A DNA stretch of 64,000 nucleotides, from assembly GCF_001942625.1 (NCBI RefSeq), contig NZ_MLCL01000011.1, positions 62,001 through 126,000 on the forward strand. The letters are read 5' to 3'. The stretch comes from Mycobacterium syngnathidarum (GTDB lineage: Bacteria; Actinomycetota; Actinomycetes; Mycobacteriales; Mycobacteriaceae). The notes below the pieces were generated by a model. That model was not told the origin of the DNA, searched no databases, and was given only the letters and a program-made list of their open reading frames with translations. Position numbers and translations under genes: made by a program. Shown here piece by piece: positions 33,552 through 42,595 of this stretch (within the stretch, counting starts at the first letter, position 1; each line of letters begins with the position of its first letter).

Positions 33552-33872
33552 TCAGATCACTCCCGACACATGCAGGGTCGCAACGAGATCGAGGATGTGC
33601 AGGAGCCCCAGGAACGCCAGCACCGCACCGGCGACGATCAACCAGATCCCGCCAGAGTGCGGATTCGACGTGCGGTGTACGTCCGATCGCGCCGACCCGT
33701 CCGGATGCAGCAGGCGACGGTCGTCTTCGCGGTTCCAGCGGGCGCGGGCAACACGTCGGCGAACACCCACTACGAGCAGCGCCACGCCCGCGGCGATGAA
33801 CAAGACTGCGCGGACCGCGGGCCCGATCCACGACGCGCCATCCCCTTGTGCGAGCACGTACTCGACCATCAC
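33552..33872 (-). CDS. Small two-helix membrane protein
   Basis: A 106-residue protein with one hydrophobic segment near residues 20-37 (AVLFIAAGVALLVVGV), a charged loop of about 35 residues (RARWNREDDRR), and a second helix near 75-95 (IWLIVAGAVLAFLGLLHIL). The topology suggests both ends outside. The function is unknown. It lies 62 bases upstream of the DUF4253 gene on the same strand. Confidence 0.6.
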   Translation of the reverse strand: MMVEYVLAQGDGASWIGPAVRAVLFIAAGVALLVVGVRRRVARARWNREDDRRLLHPDGSARSDVHRTSNPHSGGIWLIVAGAVLAFLGLLHILDLVATLHVSGVI

Positions 33873-33938
33873 ACGCCCCCCTGATCAGCCAGTGCCGGTA
33901 CACATCTTGCGCTTGCGACGTTGCCGAGGAGAACCGGG

Positions 33939-34058
33939 GTCACCAGTCGTCAGGCGCCGAGATCAACGTGCCGCCGGCCAGTTCGGACGAGGTGAGCCCG
34001 TCCGCCGGGAGGTAATCCGCGGGCGATCCCGCGATCGAAGCGTCGGCGCTGGTAAGAG
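33939..34058 (-). pseudogene. 3' gene stub abutting tRNA-Ser(TGA)
   Basis: Directly after the tRNA 3' end the minus strand reads an open 39-codon stretch with genome-like codons (LTSADASIAGSPADYLPADG, then SELAGGTLISAPDDW) and a stop at 33939. There is no start: the tRNA gene precedes it. It looks like the C-terminus of a gene cut off at the tRNA boundary, as happens when an element integrates at a tRNA 3' end. The family is not recognised. Confidence 0.4.
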
Positions 34059-34145
34059 CGGTGGCGGAGGGATTTGAACCCCCGGACGGTGTTAGCCGTC
34101 TCTCGCTTTCAAGGCGAGTGCATTAGGCCGCTCTGCCACGCCACC
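34059..34145 (-). tRNA. tRNA-Ser, anticodon TGA
   Basis: An 87-nt type II tRNA with acceptor GGTGGCG/CGCCACC, anticodon loop CTTGAAA (TGA), variable arm GACGG/CCGTC and T arm GGGGG-TTCAAAT-CCCTC. Unlike the two other tRNA transcripts in the window it has no terminator hairpin after its 3' end; a truncated coding stretch starts there instead. Confidence 0.97.
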
Positions 34146-34164
34146 GCCGACAAGCGTACGGGCT

Positions 34165-34677
34165 TTACACGCGGCCGATGTGAGCGGGCGGCGCTCCACT
34201 CTTCAGCGCGACGCTGATCCGGCGACAGTTCTCGCCCATCGCGGCGATCTGCGGACGCGAGAGCCTACCGAGAAAGTGTGAGCGGACGCCCTGCCCGTAC
34301 GTCACCATCGCCTCACGAACCGCGATCCTGCCCTCTTCGGTGATCGTGGCGACCACCCCACGCCCGTCATCGGGACTGGCACACCTGGTCACCAGGTTCT
34401 GAACTTCCAGCCGCCGGATCTGCCGGGTAACCCGGCTGGGCAGAGACATCAACCGCTCGGCCAAGTCACCCATCCGGGCGGACCCGGTCGACGACTTGTC
34501 CAAGATGTCGAGCAAGCGCACATCGTTGAGGGTCAGGTGATGCGCGTCCACCAGCGACCGGTTCAAGGTCGCATACATTCGCAACGCCGAGTCGAGGTAG
34601 TTCTGCCATGACCTCTGCTCGGCGATGTCCAGGCCCGGCATGTCACCCGCCGTGCGCCCCGCAATCATCCCCGCCAT
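34165..34677 (-). CDS. MarR-family transcriptional regulator
   Basis: A 170-residue MarR regulator with a winged helix in the middle: HLTLNDVRLLDILDKSS, then a recognition helix in AERLMSLPSRVTRQIRRLE and the wing CASPDDGRGVVATITEEG. The first 12 residues before PGLDIAEQ may not be translated; an internal ATG at 34641 is an alternative. It is divergent from the quinone-oxidoreductase gene across 67 bases, its most likely target. Confidence 0.85.
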   Translation of the reverse strand: MAGMIAGRTAGDMPGLDIAEQRSWQNYLDSALRMYATLNRSLVDAHHLTLNDVRLLDILDKSSTGSARMGDLAERLMSLPSRVTRQIRRLEVQNLVTRCASPDDGRGVVATITEEGRIAVREAMVTYGQGVRSHFLGRLSRPQIAAMGENCRRISVALKSGAPPAHIGRV

Positions 34678-34744
34678 GGGCGCAATCGTAAGGGACGTCA
34701 GTATTGCTGCGCGCGAAAAATAGCGTGCTTGTAGCGTGGAAAAA

Positions 34745-35722
34745 ATGCATGCAATCGCCGCGTCCGCCGAGGGCCGTCTGACCTGGGAAAACGTCGCTGA
34801 TCCGGCAGTAGCAAACGACGAGGTTCTGATCCGCGTTCACGCCGCCGGAGTCAATCGCGCCGATCTGCTGCAAGCCGCGGGCAAGTATCCGCCCCCACCA
34901 GGCGCCAGTGAGGTCATCGGCTTGGAGGTCTCGGGCACGGTCGCCGCGCTCGGCGCGGATGTTACCGACTGGTCAGTGGGGCAACCGGTGTGCGCATTGC
35001 TCGCCGGGGGCGGCTATGCCGAATACGTCGCCGTACCCGCCGCCCAGGTGCTGCCGTTGCCCGATGGCGTTGCTCTCAGCGAGGCCGCCGGGCTTCCCGA
35101 GGTGGCCTGCACGGTGTGGTCGAACCTCATCATGACCGCGGGTTTGGCGGCCGGTCAGGTCGTGCTGTTGCAGGGTGGAGCCAGCGGGATCGGCACCCAT
35201 GCCACCCAGGTGGCCCATGCCCTCGGCGTACGAGTTGCGGTGACGGCCGGCTCCGCCGACAAGCTGGCCCTGTGCCGCGAGTTGGGCGCCGACATCACCA
35301 TCAACTACCGCGACGAGGACTTCGTGGAGCGGCTCCGGACCGAAACCGGCGGCGCCGGAGCCGATGTGATCCTCGACATCATGGGAGCCGCCTACCTGGA
35401 TCGCAATGTCGACGCGCTGGCCATCGGCGGACGGCTGGTGATCATCGGCATGCAGGGCGGCATCAAGGCCGAGCTGAACATCGCCAAGCTGCTGGGTAAA
35501 CGCGCCGGGGTCGTCGCGACCTCACTGCGGCCGCGTCCGGTCGACGGGCCCGGCGGCAAGGGCGAGATCGTGCGGGCGGTGCGCGACAACGTCTGGCCGA
35601 TGATCGCCGATGGCCGGGTACGCCCGATCATCGGTGCCGAACTGCCCATCGCCGAGGCCCAGCGGGCCCACGAACTGCTGGCCTCCGGTGAGGTGTCGGG
35701 AAAGATCGTGCTGACGGTCTAG
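34745..35722 (+). CDS. Zinc-independent quinone oxidoreductase-like MDR protein (Rv3777-like)
   Basis: A 325-residue medium-chain dehydrogenase/reductase of the quinone oxidoreductase (PIG3/QOR) branch. It has AAGVNRADLLQAAGKYPPPP, the NADPH-binding block LLQGGASGIGTHATQVA and a C-terminal SGEVSGKIVLTV. The catalytic-zinc ligands of alcohol dehydrogenases are absent, as expected for QOR enzymes. It should reduce quinones or enones with NADPH. An in-frame GTG nine bases upstream is an alternative start. Gene order matches Rv3777. Confidence 0.9.
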   Translation: MHAIAASAEGRLTWENVADPAVANDEVLIRVHAAGVNRADLLQAAGKYPPPPGASEVIGLEVSGTVAALGADVTDWSVGQPVCALLAGGGYAEYVAVPAAQVLPLPDGVALSEAAGLPEVACTVWSNLIMTAGLAAGQVVLLQGGASGIGTHATQVAHALGVRVAVTAGSADKLALCRELGADITINYRDEDFVERLRTETGGAGADVILDIMGAAYLDRNVDALAIGGRLVIIGMQGGIKAELNIAKLLGKRAGVVATSLRPRPVDGPGGKGEIVRAVRDNVWPMIADGRVRPIIGAELPIAEAQRAHELLASGEVSGKIVLTV

Positions 35723-35740
35723 TTTCGCCTCGAGGCGCGA

Positions 35741-36937
35741 TCAGCCGAGCGAGGCCAAAGCCCGCACGAGCTGATCGACCTCGGCACCGGTCGAGTAGTG
35801 CGACAGCCCGACCGTCACCGCGCCGCCGATGTCGTTGACCCCGATCACGTCGAGCACACGCGAGCTGGCGTTGGAGATCGCCAGGATGCCGTTGTCCGCC
35901 AGGCGCTGCACCACGCGCTCGGCCGGGATGTCGCGCACGACGAAGCTCAGCACCGGAATCTGCGACTCCGGCCTACCGATCACCATGACCAACGGCAACG
36001 AGCGCAGCGAGGCCACCAGGTACTCGAACAGCCGGTCCAGGTACGCATTCGCCGACTTCATCGACACGGCCAGGCGCTCGCGCCGCGAACCGCTGGCCGT
36101 GTCATCGAGGTTCGACAGATACTCGATGCTGGCCACCACGCCGCCAAGCAGTCCGTACTGGTGTCCGCCCACCTCCAGGCGAGCCGGTCCGGTGGCGTGC
36201 GGATCCAACGACACCGAGGCCAGCGAATCGAGCGTCGAGGGGTCGCGGAAGACGAGTGCGCCGATGGGCGGACCGCCCCACGGCACCGCGTTGAGCGCCA
36301 GCACGTCGGCGTCGATCTCATTGATGTCGATGAGCCGGTACGGCGCCGCCGCGGAATGGTCGACCACGACCATGCCGCCGACCTCGTGGGTGAGCTTGGT
36401 CACCTCCCCCAGATCGGTGACGGTCCCCAGGGTCGATGACGCCGACGCGATGGCCACCAGCCGGGTCGGCTTGTCGATCAGCCCTTCCCACTGCCAGGAC
36501 GGCAGCTCACCGGTCTCGATGTCGACCTCGGCCCACTTGACCTTCGCGCCATAGCGATTGGCAGCCCGCAACCACGGGGCGATGTTCGCCTCGTCGTCGA
36601 GGCGGGTGACCACCACCTCGTAGCCGAGGCCGACCCGGCTCGAGGAGGCCTCGGCCAAGGCGTTCAGCAGCTGGGCACGGTCGGCACCGAGGACCACACC
36701 CCGCGGATCGGCGTTGACCAGGTCTGCCACCGCCTGCCGGGCGGCGGTGAGCACGGCCGCGCTGCGCCGCGCCGACGGGTGCGGCCCGACAGCGGCGGGC
36801 ATCGAGCCGCGGAAGGCAGTGGAGACCGTCGTCGCGACGGAGTCGGGCACCAGCATGCCGTTCTGGGCATCAAAGTGAACCCACCCATCGCCCAAAGAGG
36901 GGTGCAGGCCCCGCACCCGGGCGACGTCGTATGCCAT
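35741..36937 (-). CDS. Class V aminotransferase-fold protein without catalytic Lys (Rv3778c-like)
   Basis: A 398-residue protein with the overall pattern of cysteine desulfurase-like class V aminotransferases. The block [16 protein letters not shown] aligns with the PLP-binding Asp region. At the place of the Schiff-base Lys (SGHKxYGP in relatives) the sequence is [15 protein letters not shown], with no Lys, and the usual Gln after the Asp is also changed. It may therefore be a non-PLP or non-catalytic relative. I chose the ATG at 36937; longer frames overlap the divergent gene's leader. It matches Rv3778c in place and size. Confidence 0.85.
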   Translation of the reverse strand: MAYDVARVRGLHPSLGDGWVHFDAQNGMLVPDSVATTVSTAFRGSMPAAVGPHPSARRSAAVLTAARQAVADLVNADPRGVVLGADRAQLLNALAEASSSRVGLGYEVVVTRLDDEANIAPWLRAANRYGAKVKWAEVDIETGELPSWQWEGLIDKPTRLVAIASASSTLGTVTDLGEVTKLTHEVGGMVVVDHSAAAPYRLIDINEIDADVLALNAVPWGGPPIGALVFRDPSTLDSLASVSLDPHATGPARLEVGGHQYGLLGGVVASIEYLSNLDDTASGSRRERLAVSMKSANAYLDRLFEYLVASLRSLPLVMVIGRPESQIPVLSFVVRDIPAERVVQRLADNGILAISNASSRVLDVIGVNDIGGAVTVGLSHYSTGAEVDQLVRALASLG

Positions 36938-37060
36938 GCCAGCCACCTTAGAGCGTCCGCCGATATCACAAACCGACACGATTTGGGGGGCGCCCGACCG
37001 CACGTTTGCGCTTCCGAGACCATGCTCGGACCGGGTCACCTGGGCAGCCATACTAGTCCA

Positions 37061-39064
37061 GTGGGCTTCGGGTTCGGAGTGCTAATCGCACTGTTTTTGC
37101 TGGTGATCCCCGGGGCGCTGATAGCCAGGGCGGGCGGACTGACCGTGTCGGCGGCGGTTGCGGTGGGTCCAGCCTTGACCTACGGCACCGTTGCGTTGAC
37201 GATCGTCCCGCTCGGGGCGATCGGCGTGCCGTGGAACGCGTGGGCAGCTTTGTTTGCTGTCGCGATCGTCGCTGCCATTGCGGTCGCTGTACGGAAGGCG
37301 CTGGCGCGCCTCCGTGACCGCGACGCCGAGGCGTCCGGCCTCTCCTGGCCGCCCGCCGCGGTGGTTGCGGCGGGCGTGCTGTTGGGCGCCGCGCTGATTG
37401 CTGCCGCGGCGTTCGCCGGTCTCCCGCACTGGCAATCGATCCCCAGCACCTGGGACTCGGTATGGCACGCCAACACCATCCGCTGGATCCTCGACACCGG
37501 CCAGGCCTCACCGACCCACATGGGCGAGCTGCGCAACGTCGAAACTCACGAGGCGCTCTACTACCCGTCGGCCTTCCACGCCCTGGCCGCGGTCTACTGC
37601 CAGATCACGGGTGCCGCCGCGACCACCGCGTACACCGTGAGTTCGGTCGCCGCGGCAGTCTGGCTGTTCCCGGTGAGCGCGGCGGTGCTGACGTGGAAGA
37701 TGGTCCGCCCACACACCTGCGAGATGCGCACCGCAGTCGCATCCGCCACCGCGGCGGCGATCACCGCCTCCTTCACCGCCGTGCCCTACGTCGAATTCGA
37801 TGTGGCGGCGATGCCCAACCTGGTCGCATACGGCCTGGCCGTGCCGGCGTTCGCATTGATCATCTCGACACCGGCACATCGCGACCGCATCGGCCTGGCC
37901 GTGCTGGCGACAGTGGGCGTCTTCTCGGTGCACCTCACCGGTGGCGTGGTGACCGCGCTGCTGGTGGGCGTCTGGTGGCTGGCCGAGGCGCTGTGGCGGC
38001 CGGTGCGCAGCCGGCTGTCCGACCTTCTGGCGCTGGCCGCCGTTGCGGTGCCGACCCTGGCAATCATGCTGCCCCAGTTCCTGGGGGTCCTTCAGCAAGC
38101 CGACATCATCGTGGGCCACGCCTTCGTCAACCACCTCGGCAAGAAACACTCGCTGTTCGCAGCGGTCGTGCAGCACACCCGCCACCTCAACGATTTCCCG
38201 ATCCAGAACCTGCTCATCGCCCTGGCCGGCATCGGCGGCCTGGTCATGCTGGTCAAGAAGATCTGGTGGCCACTGGTGGTCTGGCTGATCCTGATCGCCT
38301 CGATCGTGCATTCCGGCGCACCCTTCGGCGGACCACTGGGCGTCATCACCGGCACGTTCAGCGACCTGTTCTACAGCGATCCGCGTCGGTTGTCGGCGGT
38401 CGTGACGATGCTCTATGCGCCGATGGCCGCGATCGGACTGTGCGCGCTGGTCCTGCTGGGTGCCGCCGCCCTGCGCCGCGCCGGTGCCCGCCCGGCCTGG
38501 ATCCGTGCCACGGCTGCCGTCGCCCTCGTCGCCACCTCCGTCGGACTGGCCTGGCACTACTTCCCCCGGCACGAGTACCTGTTAGGGCAGAAGTACGACT
38601 CGGTGATCATCGGCGCCAAGGACCTCGAAGCCTTCGCCTACCTGGCCGAACTGCCCGACGCCCGCACCACACTGATCGGCGACGCCAACACCGACGGCAC
38701 CGCCTGGATGTATGCGGTATCGGGGCTGCACCCACTGTGGACGCACTACGACTACCCGGTGCAACAAGGCCCCGGATATCACCGCTTCATCTTCTGGGCC
38801 TACGCCGACGACGCGGACACCGACCCCCGCGTTGCCGAGGCAGTCGAGGCACTCAACATCCGCTACGTGCTCACCAGCACACCGGTGGTCCGCGGGTTCG
38901 CCATGCCGGACGGGCTAGTGTCGCTAGACAGCTCACGGTCGTGGGAGAAGATCTACGACAACGGTGAGGCCCGCATCTACCGCTGGCACGGTGAAAACGC
39001 GGCCACCAAAGCGACAAACCGAAACGATCCAAGGGAAGGCGATGACCATCAACCCCGACGATGA
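37061..39064 (+). CDS. Multi-spanning GT-C-like mannosyltransferase candidate (Rv3779-like)
   Basis: A 667-residue membrane protein with ten or more hydrophobic segments and a soluble C-terminal part of about 170 residues. Loops after the first helices contain [14 protein letters not shown], in which acidic and His residues resemble the first-loop catalytic region of GT-C glycosyltransferases. The M. tuberculosis orthologue Rv3779 (666 residues) has been linked to polyprenyl-phosphate-mannose formation. I chose the GTG at 37061 because it gives the orthologue's length; an ATG at 37022 is possible. The 3' end overlaps bpa by 23 bases. Confidence 0.82.
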   Translation: MGFGFGVLIALFLLVIPGALIARAGGLTVSAAVAVGPALTYGTVALTIVPLGAIGVPWNAWAALFAVAIVAAIAVAVRKALARLRDRDAEASGLSWPPAAVVAAGVLLGAALIAAAAFAGLPHWQSIPSTWDSVWHANTIRWILDTGQASPTHMGELRNVETHEALYYPSAFHALAAVYCQITGAAATTAYTVSSVAAAVWLFPVSAAVLTWKMVRPHTCEMRTAVASATAAAITASFTAVPYVEFDVAAMPNLVAYGLAVPAFALIISTPAHRDRIGLAVLATVGVFSVHLTGGVVTALLVGVWWLAEALWRPVRSRLSDLLALAAVAVPTLAIMLPQFLGVLQQADIIVGHAFVNHLGKKHSLFAAVVQHTRHLNDFPIQNLLIALAGIGGLVMLVKKIWWPLVVWLILIASIVHSGAPFGGPLGVITGTFSDLFYSDPRRLSAVVTMLYAPMAAIGLCALVLLGAAALRRAGARPAWIRATAAVALVATSVGLAWHYFPRHEYLLGQKYDSVIIGAKDLEAFAYLAELPDARTTLIGDANTDGTAWMYAVSGLHPLWTHYDYPVQQGPGYHRFIFWAYADDADTDPRVAEAVEALNIRYVLTSTPVVRGFAMPDGLVSLDSSRSWEKIYDNGEARIYRWHGENAATKATNRNDPREGDDHQPRR

Positions 39065-39557
39065 CAACATCGAGATCCTGGCCAGCACGGCCGACGACAC
39101 CGATGCCGACGCTGACGGCAAGTCGCTGACCGACCTCGTCGAGCAACCGGCGAAGGTCATGCGCATCGGGACGATGATCAAGCAGCTGCTCGAAGAGGTG
39201 CGTGCGGCTCCGCTCGACGAAGCCAGCCGCAACCGGCTACGCGACATCCACCGGACCAGCATCCGCGAACTCGAGGACGGCCTGGCGCCCGAGCTGCGCG
39301 AAGAACTCGAGCGGCTGACGCTGCCCTTCACCGAGGACAGCGCCCCCTCCGATGCCGAGCTACGCATCGCCCAGGCGCAATTGGTCGGCTGGCTCGAGGG
39401 CCTGTTCCACGGCATCCAGACGGCGTTGTTCGCTCGGCAGATGGCCGCCCGCGCCCAGCTCGAGCAGATGCGCCAGGGCGCGCTGCCGCCCGGCCTGCAG
39501 GTCCCCGGCGGACAGCGCGGCGGCCCGTCGCACCCCGGCACCGGCCAGTACCTGTAG
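39042..39557 (+). CDS. bpa: Bacterial proteasome activator Bpa (PafE)
   Basis: A 171-residue protein equivalent to Rv3780. It forms an ATP-independent dodecameric ring that opens the 20S proteasome gate. An acidic N-terminal tail ([20 protein letters not shown]) precedes a four-helix core (from MRIGTMIKQLLEEVRAAP). The C-terminus ends in GQYL (168-171), the HbYX-like motif that docks into the proteasome. The start at 39042 has AAGGGAAGG just upstream. It lies between glycosyltransferase genes, as in other mycobacteria, with no known functional link to them. Confidence 0.95.
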   Translation: MTINPDDDNIEILASTADDTDADADGKSLTDLVEQPAKVMRIGTMIKQLLEEVRAAPLDEASRNRLRDIHRTSIRELEDGLAPELREELERLTLPFTEDSAPSDAELRIAQAQLVGWLEGLFHGIQTALFARQMAARAQLEQMRQGALPPGLQVPGGQRGGPSHPGTGQYL

Positions 39558-39563
39558 GTCGCG

Positions 39564-40361
39564 TTGTCTGATCCGTACATCTCGACGCGCGAAGCATGGG
39601 TGGAGTTCCCCATCTTCGACGCCAAGACACGCTCGTTGAAGAAGGCGTTCCTCGGCAAGGCCGGCGGCGCGATCGGGCGCAACGAGTCCAATGTCGTCGT
39701 CATCGAGGCGCTGCGCGACATCACCATGTCACTGAAAATGGGTGACCGGGTCGGGCTGGTGGGCCACAACGGTGCGGGCAAATCCACCCTGCTGCGGCTA
39801 CTTTCGGGCATCTATGAGCCCACGAGGGGCTCGGCCACCGTCAACGGCCGCGTGGCCCCGGTGTTCGACCTCGGAGTCGGGATGGACCCGGAGATCTCGG
39901 GTTTCGAGAACATCATCATCCGCGGGCTGTTCCTCGGGCAGACCCGCAAACAGATGCTGGCCAAGGTCGACGAGATCGCTGAGTTCACCGAACTCGGCGA
40001 GTACCTGTCGATGCCGCTTCGCACCTATTCGACCGGCATGCGGGTGCGTCTGGCGATGGGCGTGGTCACCAGCATCGACCCGGAAATCCTGTTGCTCGAC
40101 GAAGGCATCGGCGCCGTCGACGCGGAGTTCCTCAAGAAGGCGCAGTCACGGCTGCAGAGCCTGGTGGAGCGGTCTGGAATCCTCGTATTCGCAAGCCATT
40201 CCAACGAATTCCTGGCCCGGCTCTGCAAGACCGCGATGTGGATCGACCACGGCACCATCAAGATGACCGGCGGGATCGAAGAGGTGGTGCGCGCCTACGA
40301 GGGCGAGGACGCCGCGCGGCATGTGCGTGAGGTGCTGGAGGAAACGGCTCGTGGCACCTGA
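39564..40361 (+). CDS. wzt: Galactan exporter ATPase Wzt
   Basis: A 265-residue ABC ATPase equivalent to Rv3781 (RfbE). Walker A is GHNGAGKST, the signature is in TYSTGMRVRLA, Walker B is ILLLDEG and the switch is ASHSNEF. With Wzm it moves lipid-linked galactan to the outer face of the membrane. The start is TTG at 39564, seven bases after the bpa stop, and gives the conserved SDPYISTREAWVEFP N-terminus. It lacks the C-terminal carbohydrate-binding domain of O9a-type Wzt proteins. The stop overlaps the glfT1 start. Confidence 0.92.
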   Translation: MSDPYISTREAWVEFPIFDAKTRSLKKAFLGKAGGAIGRNESNVVVIEALRDITMSLKMGDRVGLVGHNGAGKSTLLRLLSGIYEPTRGSATVNGRVAPVFDLGVGMDPEISGFENIIIRGLFLGQTRKQMLAKVDEIAEFTELGEYLSMPLRTYSTGMRVRLAMGVVTSIDPEILLLDEGIGAVDAEFLKKAQSRLQSLVERSGILVFASHSNEFLARLCKTAMWIDHGTIKMTGGIEEVVRAYEGEDAARHVREVLEETARGT

Positions 40362-41247
40362 GTCCGTCATCGCGGTGATCGTGACCCACCGGCGCCGTGA
40401 GTTGCTGGCCCAGTCCCTGGCGGCAGTGGTGAACCAGGATCGCAGGCCCGACCACCTGATCGTGATCGACAACGACAACGACGAGGCCGTCCGCGAGCTG
40501 GTGCTGAGCCAGCCCGTACCGGCGACCTACCTCGGATCACGCCGAAACCTCGGTGGCGCAGGCGGTTTCGCCCTCGGCATGCTGCGCGCCCTGGCCCAGG
40601 GCGCCGATTGGATCTGGCTCGCCGACGACGACGGCCGCCCCGCAGACAACACAGTGTTGTCGACTCTGCTGGCGTGCGCCGAGCAGTACACGCTGGCCGA
40701 GGTCTCGCCCATGGTGTGCAACCTCGACGACCCGCAACGGTTGGCGTTCCCGCTGCGCCGCGGGCTGGTCTGGCGGCGTCTGGTCAGCGAATTGCGCACC
40801 GAGGGTGAGGCAGACGTGCTGCCCGGAATCGCCTCGCTGTTCAACGGTGCCCTGTTCCGGGCTGCCACGGTGGAGTCCGTCGGAGTACCGGATCTGCGTC
40901 TGTTCGTCCGCGGCGACGAGGTCGAACTGCACCGCCGGCTCGTCCGCTCCGGCCTTCCGTTCGGGACCTGTTTGACCGCAAGCTATCTGCACCCATGCGG
41001 CACCGACGAGTTCAAGCCGATCCTCGGCGGCCGGATGCACACCCAGTACCCCGACGACGAGACCAAGCGGTTCTTCACCTACCGCAATCGCGGTTATCTG
41101 CTGTCCCAACCCGGTTTGCGCAAACTACTGCCACAGGAATGGGTGCGGTTCGCCTGGTATTTTCTGGTGTCCCGCCGCGACCCGGCAGGTTTACGCGAAT
41201 GGATTCGCCTGCGGCGACTGGGCAGACGCGAAAGGTTCCACAGATGA
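40351..41247 (+). CDS. glfT1: Galactofuranosyltransferase GlfT1
   Basis: A 298-residue GT2-family enzyme equivalent to Rv3782. It adds the first two galactofuranose units to decaprenyl-PP-GlcNAc-Rha. The nucleotide-binding start (VIAVIVTHRRREL) and the metal-binding DDD at residues 92-94 (WLADDDGRP) are present, followed by an acceptor-site HRRL in a later motif (RGDEVELHRRLVR). The GTG at 40351 overlaps wzt by 11 bases and the stop overlaps the wzm start as ATGA, so the three are one operon. Confidence 0.93.
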   Translation: MAPESVIAVIVTHRRRELLAQSLAAVVNQDRRPDHLIVIDNDNDEAVRELVLSQPVPATYLGSRRNLGGAGGFALGMLRALAQGADWIWLADDDGRPADNTVLSTLLACAEQYTLAEVSPMVCNLDDPQRLAFPLRRGLVWRRLVSELRTEGEADVLPGIASLFNGALFRAATVESVGVPDLRLFVRGDEVELHRRLVRSGLPFGTCLTASYLHPCGTDEFKPILGGRMHTQYPDDETKRFFTYRNRGYLLSQPGLRKLLPQEWVRFAWYFLVSRRDPAGLREWIRLRRLGRRERFHR

Positions 41248-42074
41248 GCTTCACCGACGCGGCATCCGATTCCAAGACGATGGCCCGGGCCGTGCGTGAC
41301 CTACGCGAAGGTTTCGGCAAACGCGAACTGTGGCTGCACCTGGGCTGGCAGGACATCAAACAGCGCTACCGGCGCAGCGTGCTCGGTCCGTTCTGGATCA
41401 CCATCGCCACCGGTACCACCGCGGTGGCGATGGGACTGCTCTACTCGAAGCTGTTCAAGCTGCCGCTCGAAGAACACCTGCCCTATGTCACGCTCGGTCT
41501 GATCATCTGGAACCTGATCAACGCGTCCATCCTCGAGGGTTCCGAGGTGTTCATCGCGAACGAAGGCCTGATCAAACAACTTCCGACGCCGTTGTCGGTC
41601 CACGTCTACCGGCTGGTGTGGCGGCAGCTGATCCTGTTCGGCCACAACATCGTCATCTTCGTGATCATCGCGATCATCTATCCCAAGCCCTGGAAATGGA
41701 CGGACCTCGCGGTCATTCCGGCGCTGGGCCTGATCGTGCTCAATTGCGTTTGGGTGTCAATCTGTTTCGGCATCCTGGCCACCCGGTACCGCGACATCGG
41801 GCCGCTGCTGGCCTCGCTGGTGCAGCTGCTGTTCTTCATGACTCCGATCATCTGGAACGAGTCGACGCTGCAGCAGCAGGGCGCCGGATCCTGGGCCAAG
41901 ATCGTCGAGATCAACCCGCTGCTGCACTATCTGGACATCGTGCGTGCACCGCTGCTGGGCGCTGACCAAGAGGTGCGGCACTGGGTGGTGGTTCTCGTTC
42001 TCACCGGAATCGGCTGGGCGTTCGCGGCGATCGCCATGCGTCAGTACCGTGCCCGCGTGCCCTACTGGGTCTGA
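41244..42074 (+). CDS. wzm: Galactan exporter permease Wzm
   Basis: A 276-residue ABC-2 permease equivalent to Rv3783 (RfbD), with six hydrophobic segments. An amphipathic N-terminal region (ELWLHLGWQDIKQRYRRS) precedes the first membrane helix, as in polysaccharide-export permeases. It forms the channel with Wzt. Its ATG overlaps the glfT1 stop. It is the last gene of the wzt-glfT1-wzm unit. Confidence 0.93.
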   Translation: MSFTDAASDSKTMARAVRDLREGFGKRELWLHLGWQDIKQRYRRSVLGPFWITIATGTTAVAMGLLYSKLFKLPLEEHLPYVTLGLIIWNLINASILEGSEVFIANEGLIKQLPTPLSVHVYRLVWRQLILFGHNIVIFVIIAIIYPKPWKWTDLAVIPALGLIVLNCVWVSICFGILATRYRDIGPLLASLVQLLFFMTPIIWNESTLQQQGAGSWAKIVEINPLLHYLDIVRAPLLGADQEVRHWVVVLVLTGIGWAFAAIAMRQYRARVPYWV

Positions 42075-42078
42075 GCCG

Positions 42079-42498
42079 CTACATATCCTCGGGCTCGGAG
42101 CCGAACACGAACCTGCGGCCCGAGATCTCCTTCGGCAGGATCCGGACGTAGCGGCGTTTCGTGGTGCCGATCCAGGAAAGCAGTTGGGCGCGTTCGGCCT
42201 CGGCGATCTCGTCAGGAGTCTCGAGAAGCTGCGGTACGCCCCGGACGATGACGCTCCAGCCTTCGACGAGATTGTGATCGTCGGCCTCGAACAACACCCG
42301 GTCGTTGAACAGGGTGCTGACCAATTTGGTCCCCTCCGCTGTGCGGAACAGCACCGTGCGTCGCTGGACGACGAAGTTCACCGGGAAGATCTCCAGCCTG
42401 GTGCCGATGGTCGACACCAGGCGACCCAACGTCACGCTGGACAGCAGCTGCCAGCACTCGTCCTCGCTGAGCACTGAAACCGGGCTCTGCGGCACCAT
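42079..42498 (-). CDS. Pyridoxamine 5'-phosphate oxidase-fold flavin-binding protein
   Basis: A 139-residue split-barrel protein: LGRLVSTIGTRLEIFPVNFV followed by TVLFRTAEGTKL is the common start of PPOX/F420 or FMN-binding small proteins, with GWSVIVRGVPQLL as the last strand pair. The cofactor could be FMN or F420; mycobacteria have many of both. I chose the ATG at 42498 as it leads directly into the conserved helix. It lies convergent to wzm with four bases between stops. Confidence 0.82.
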   Translation of the reverse strand: MVPQSPVSVLSEDECWQLLSSVTLGRLVSTIGTRLEIFPVNFVVQRRTVLFRTAEGTKLVSTLFNDRVLFEADDHNLVEGWSVIVRGVPQLLETPDEIAEAERAQLLSWIGTTKRRYVRILPKEISGRRFVFGSEPEDM

Positions 42499-42525
42499 GA
42501 GGCCACCGTAGCCGCCCAAAAGGCA

Positions 42526-42567
42526 ATCGGCGCGTCCCACTCCCAATCAGGAGGGGGACGCGCCGAT
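42526..42567 (-). terminator. Terminator-like hairpin after the porin gene
   Basis: A 13-bp perfect stem, ATCGGCGCGTCCC with GGGACGCGCCGAT, lies 29 bases after the mspA stop. A short TTGCC follows on the minus strand rather than a T run, as is usual for mycobacterial stem-only terminators. Confidence 0.6.
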
Positions 42568-42595
42568 CACAGACGACTACTGGACGTTCATGTCC

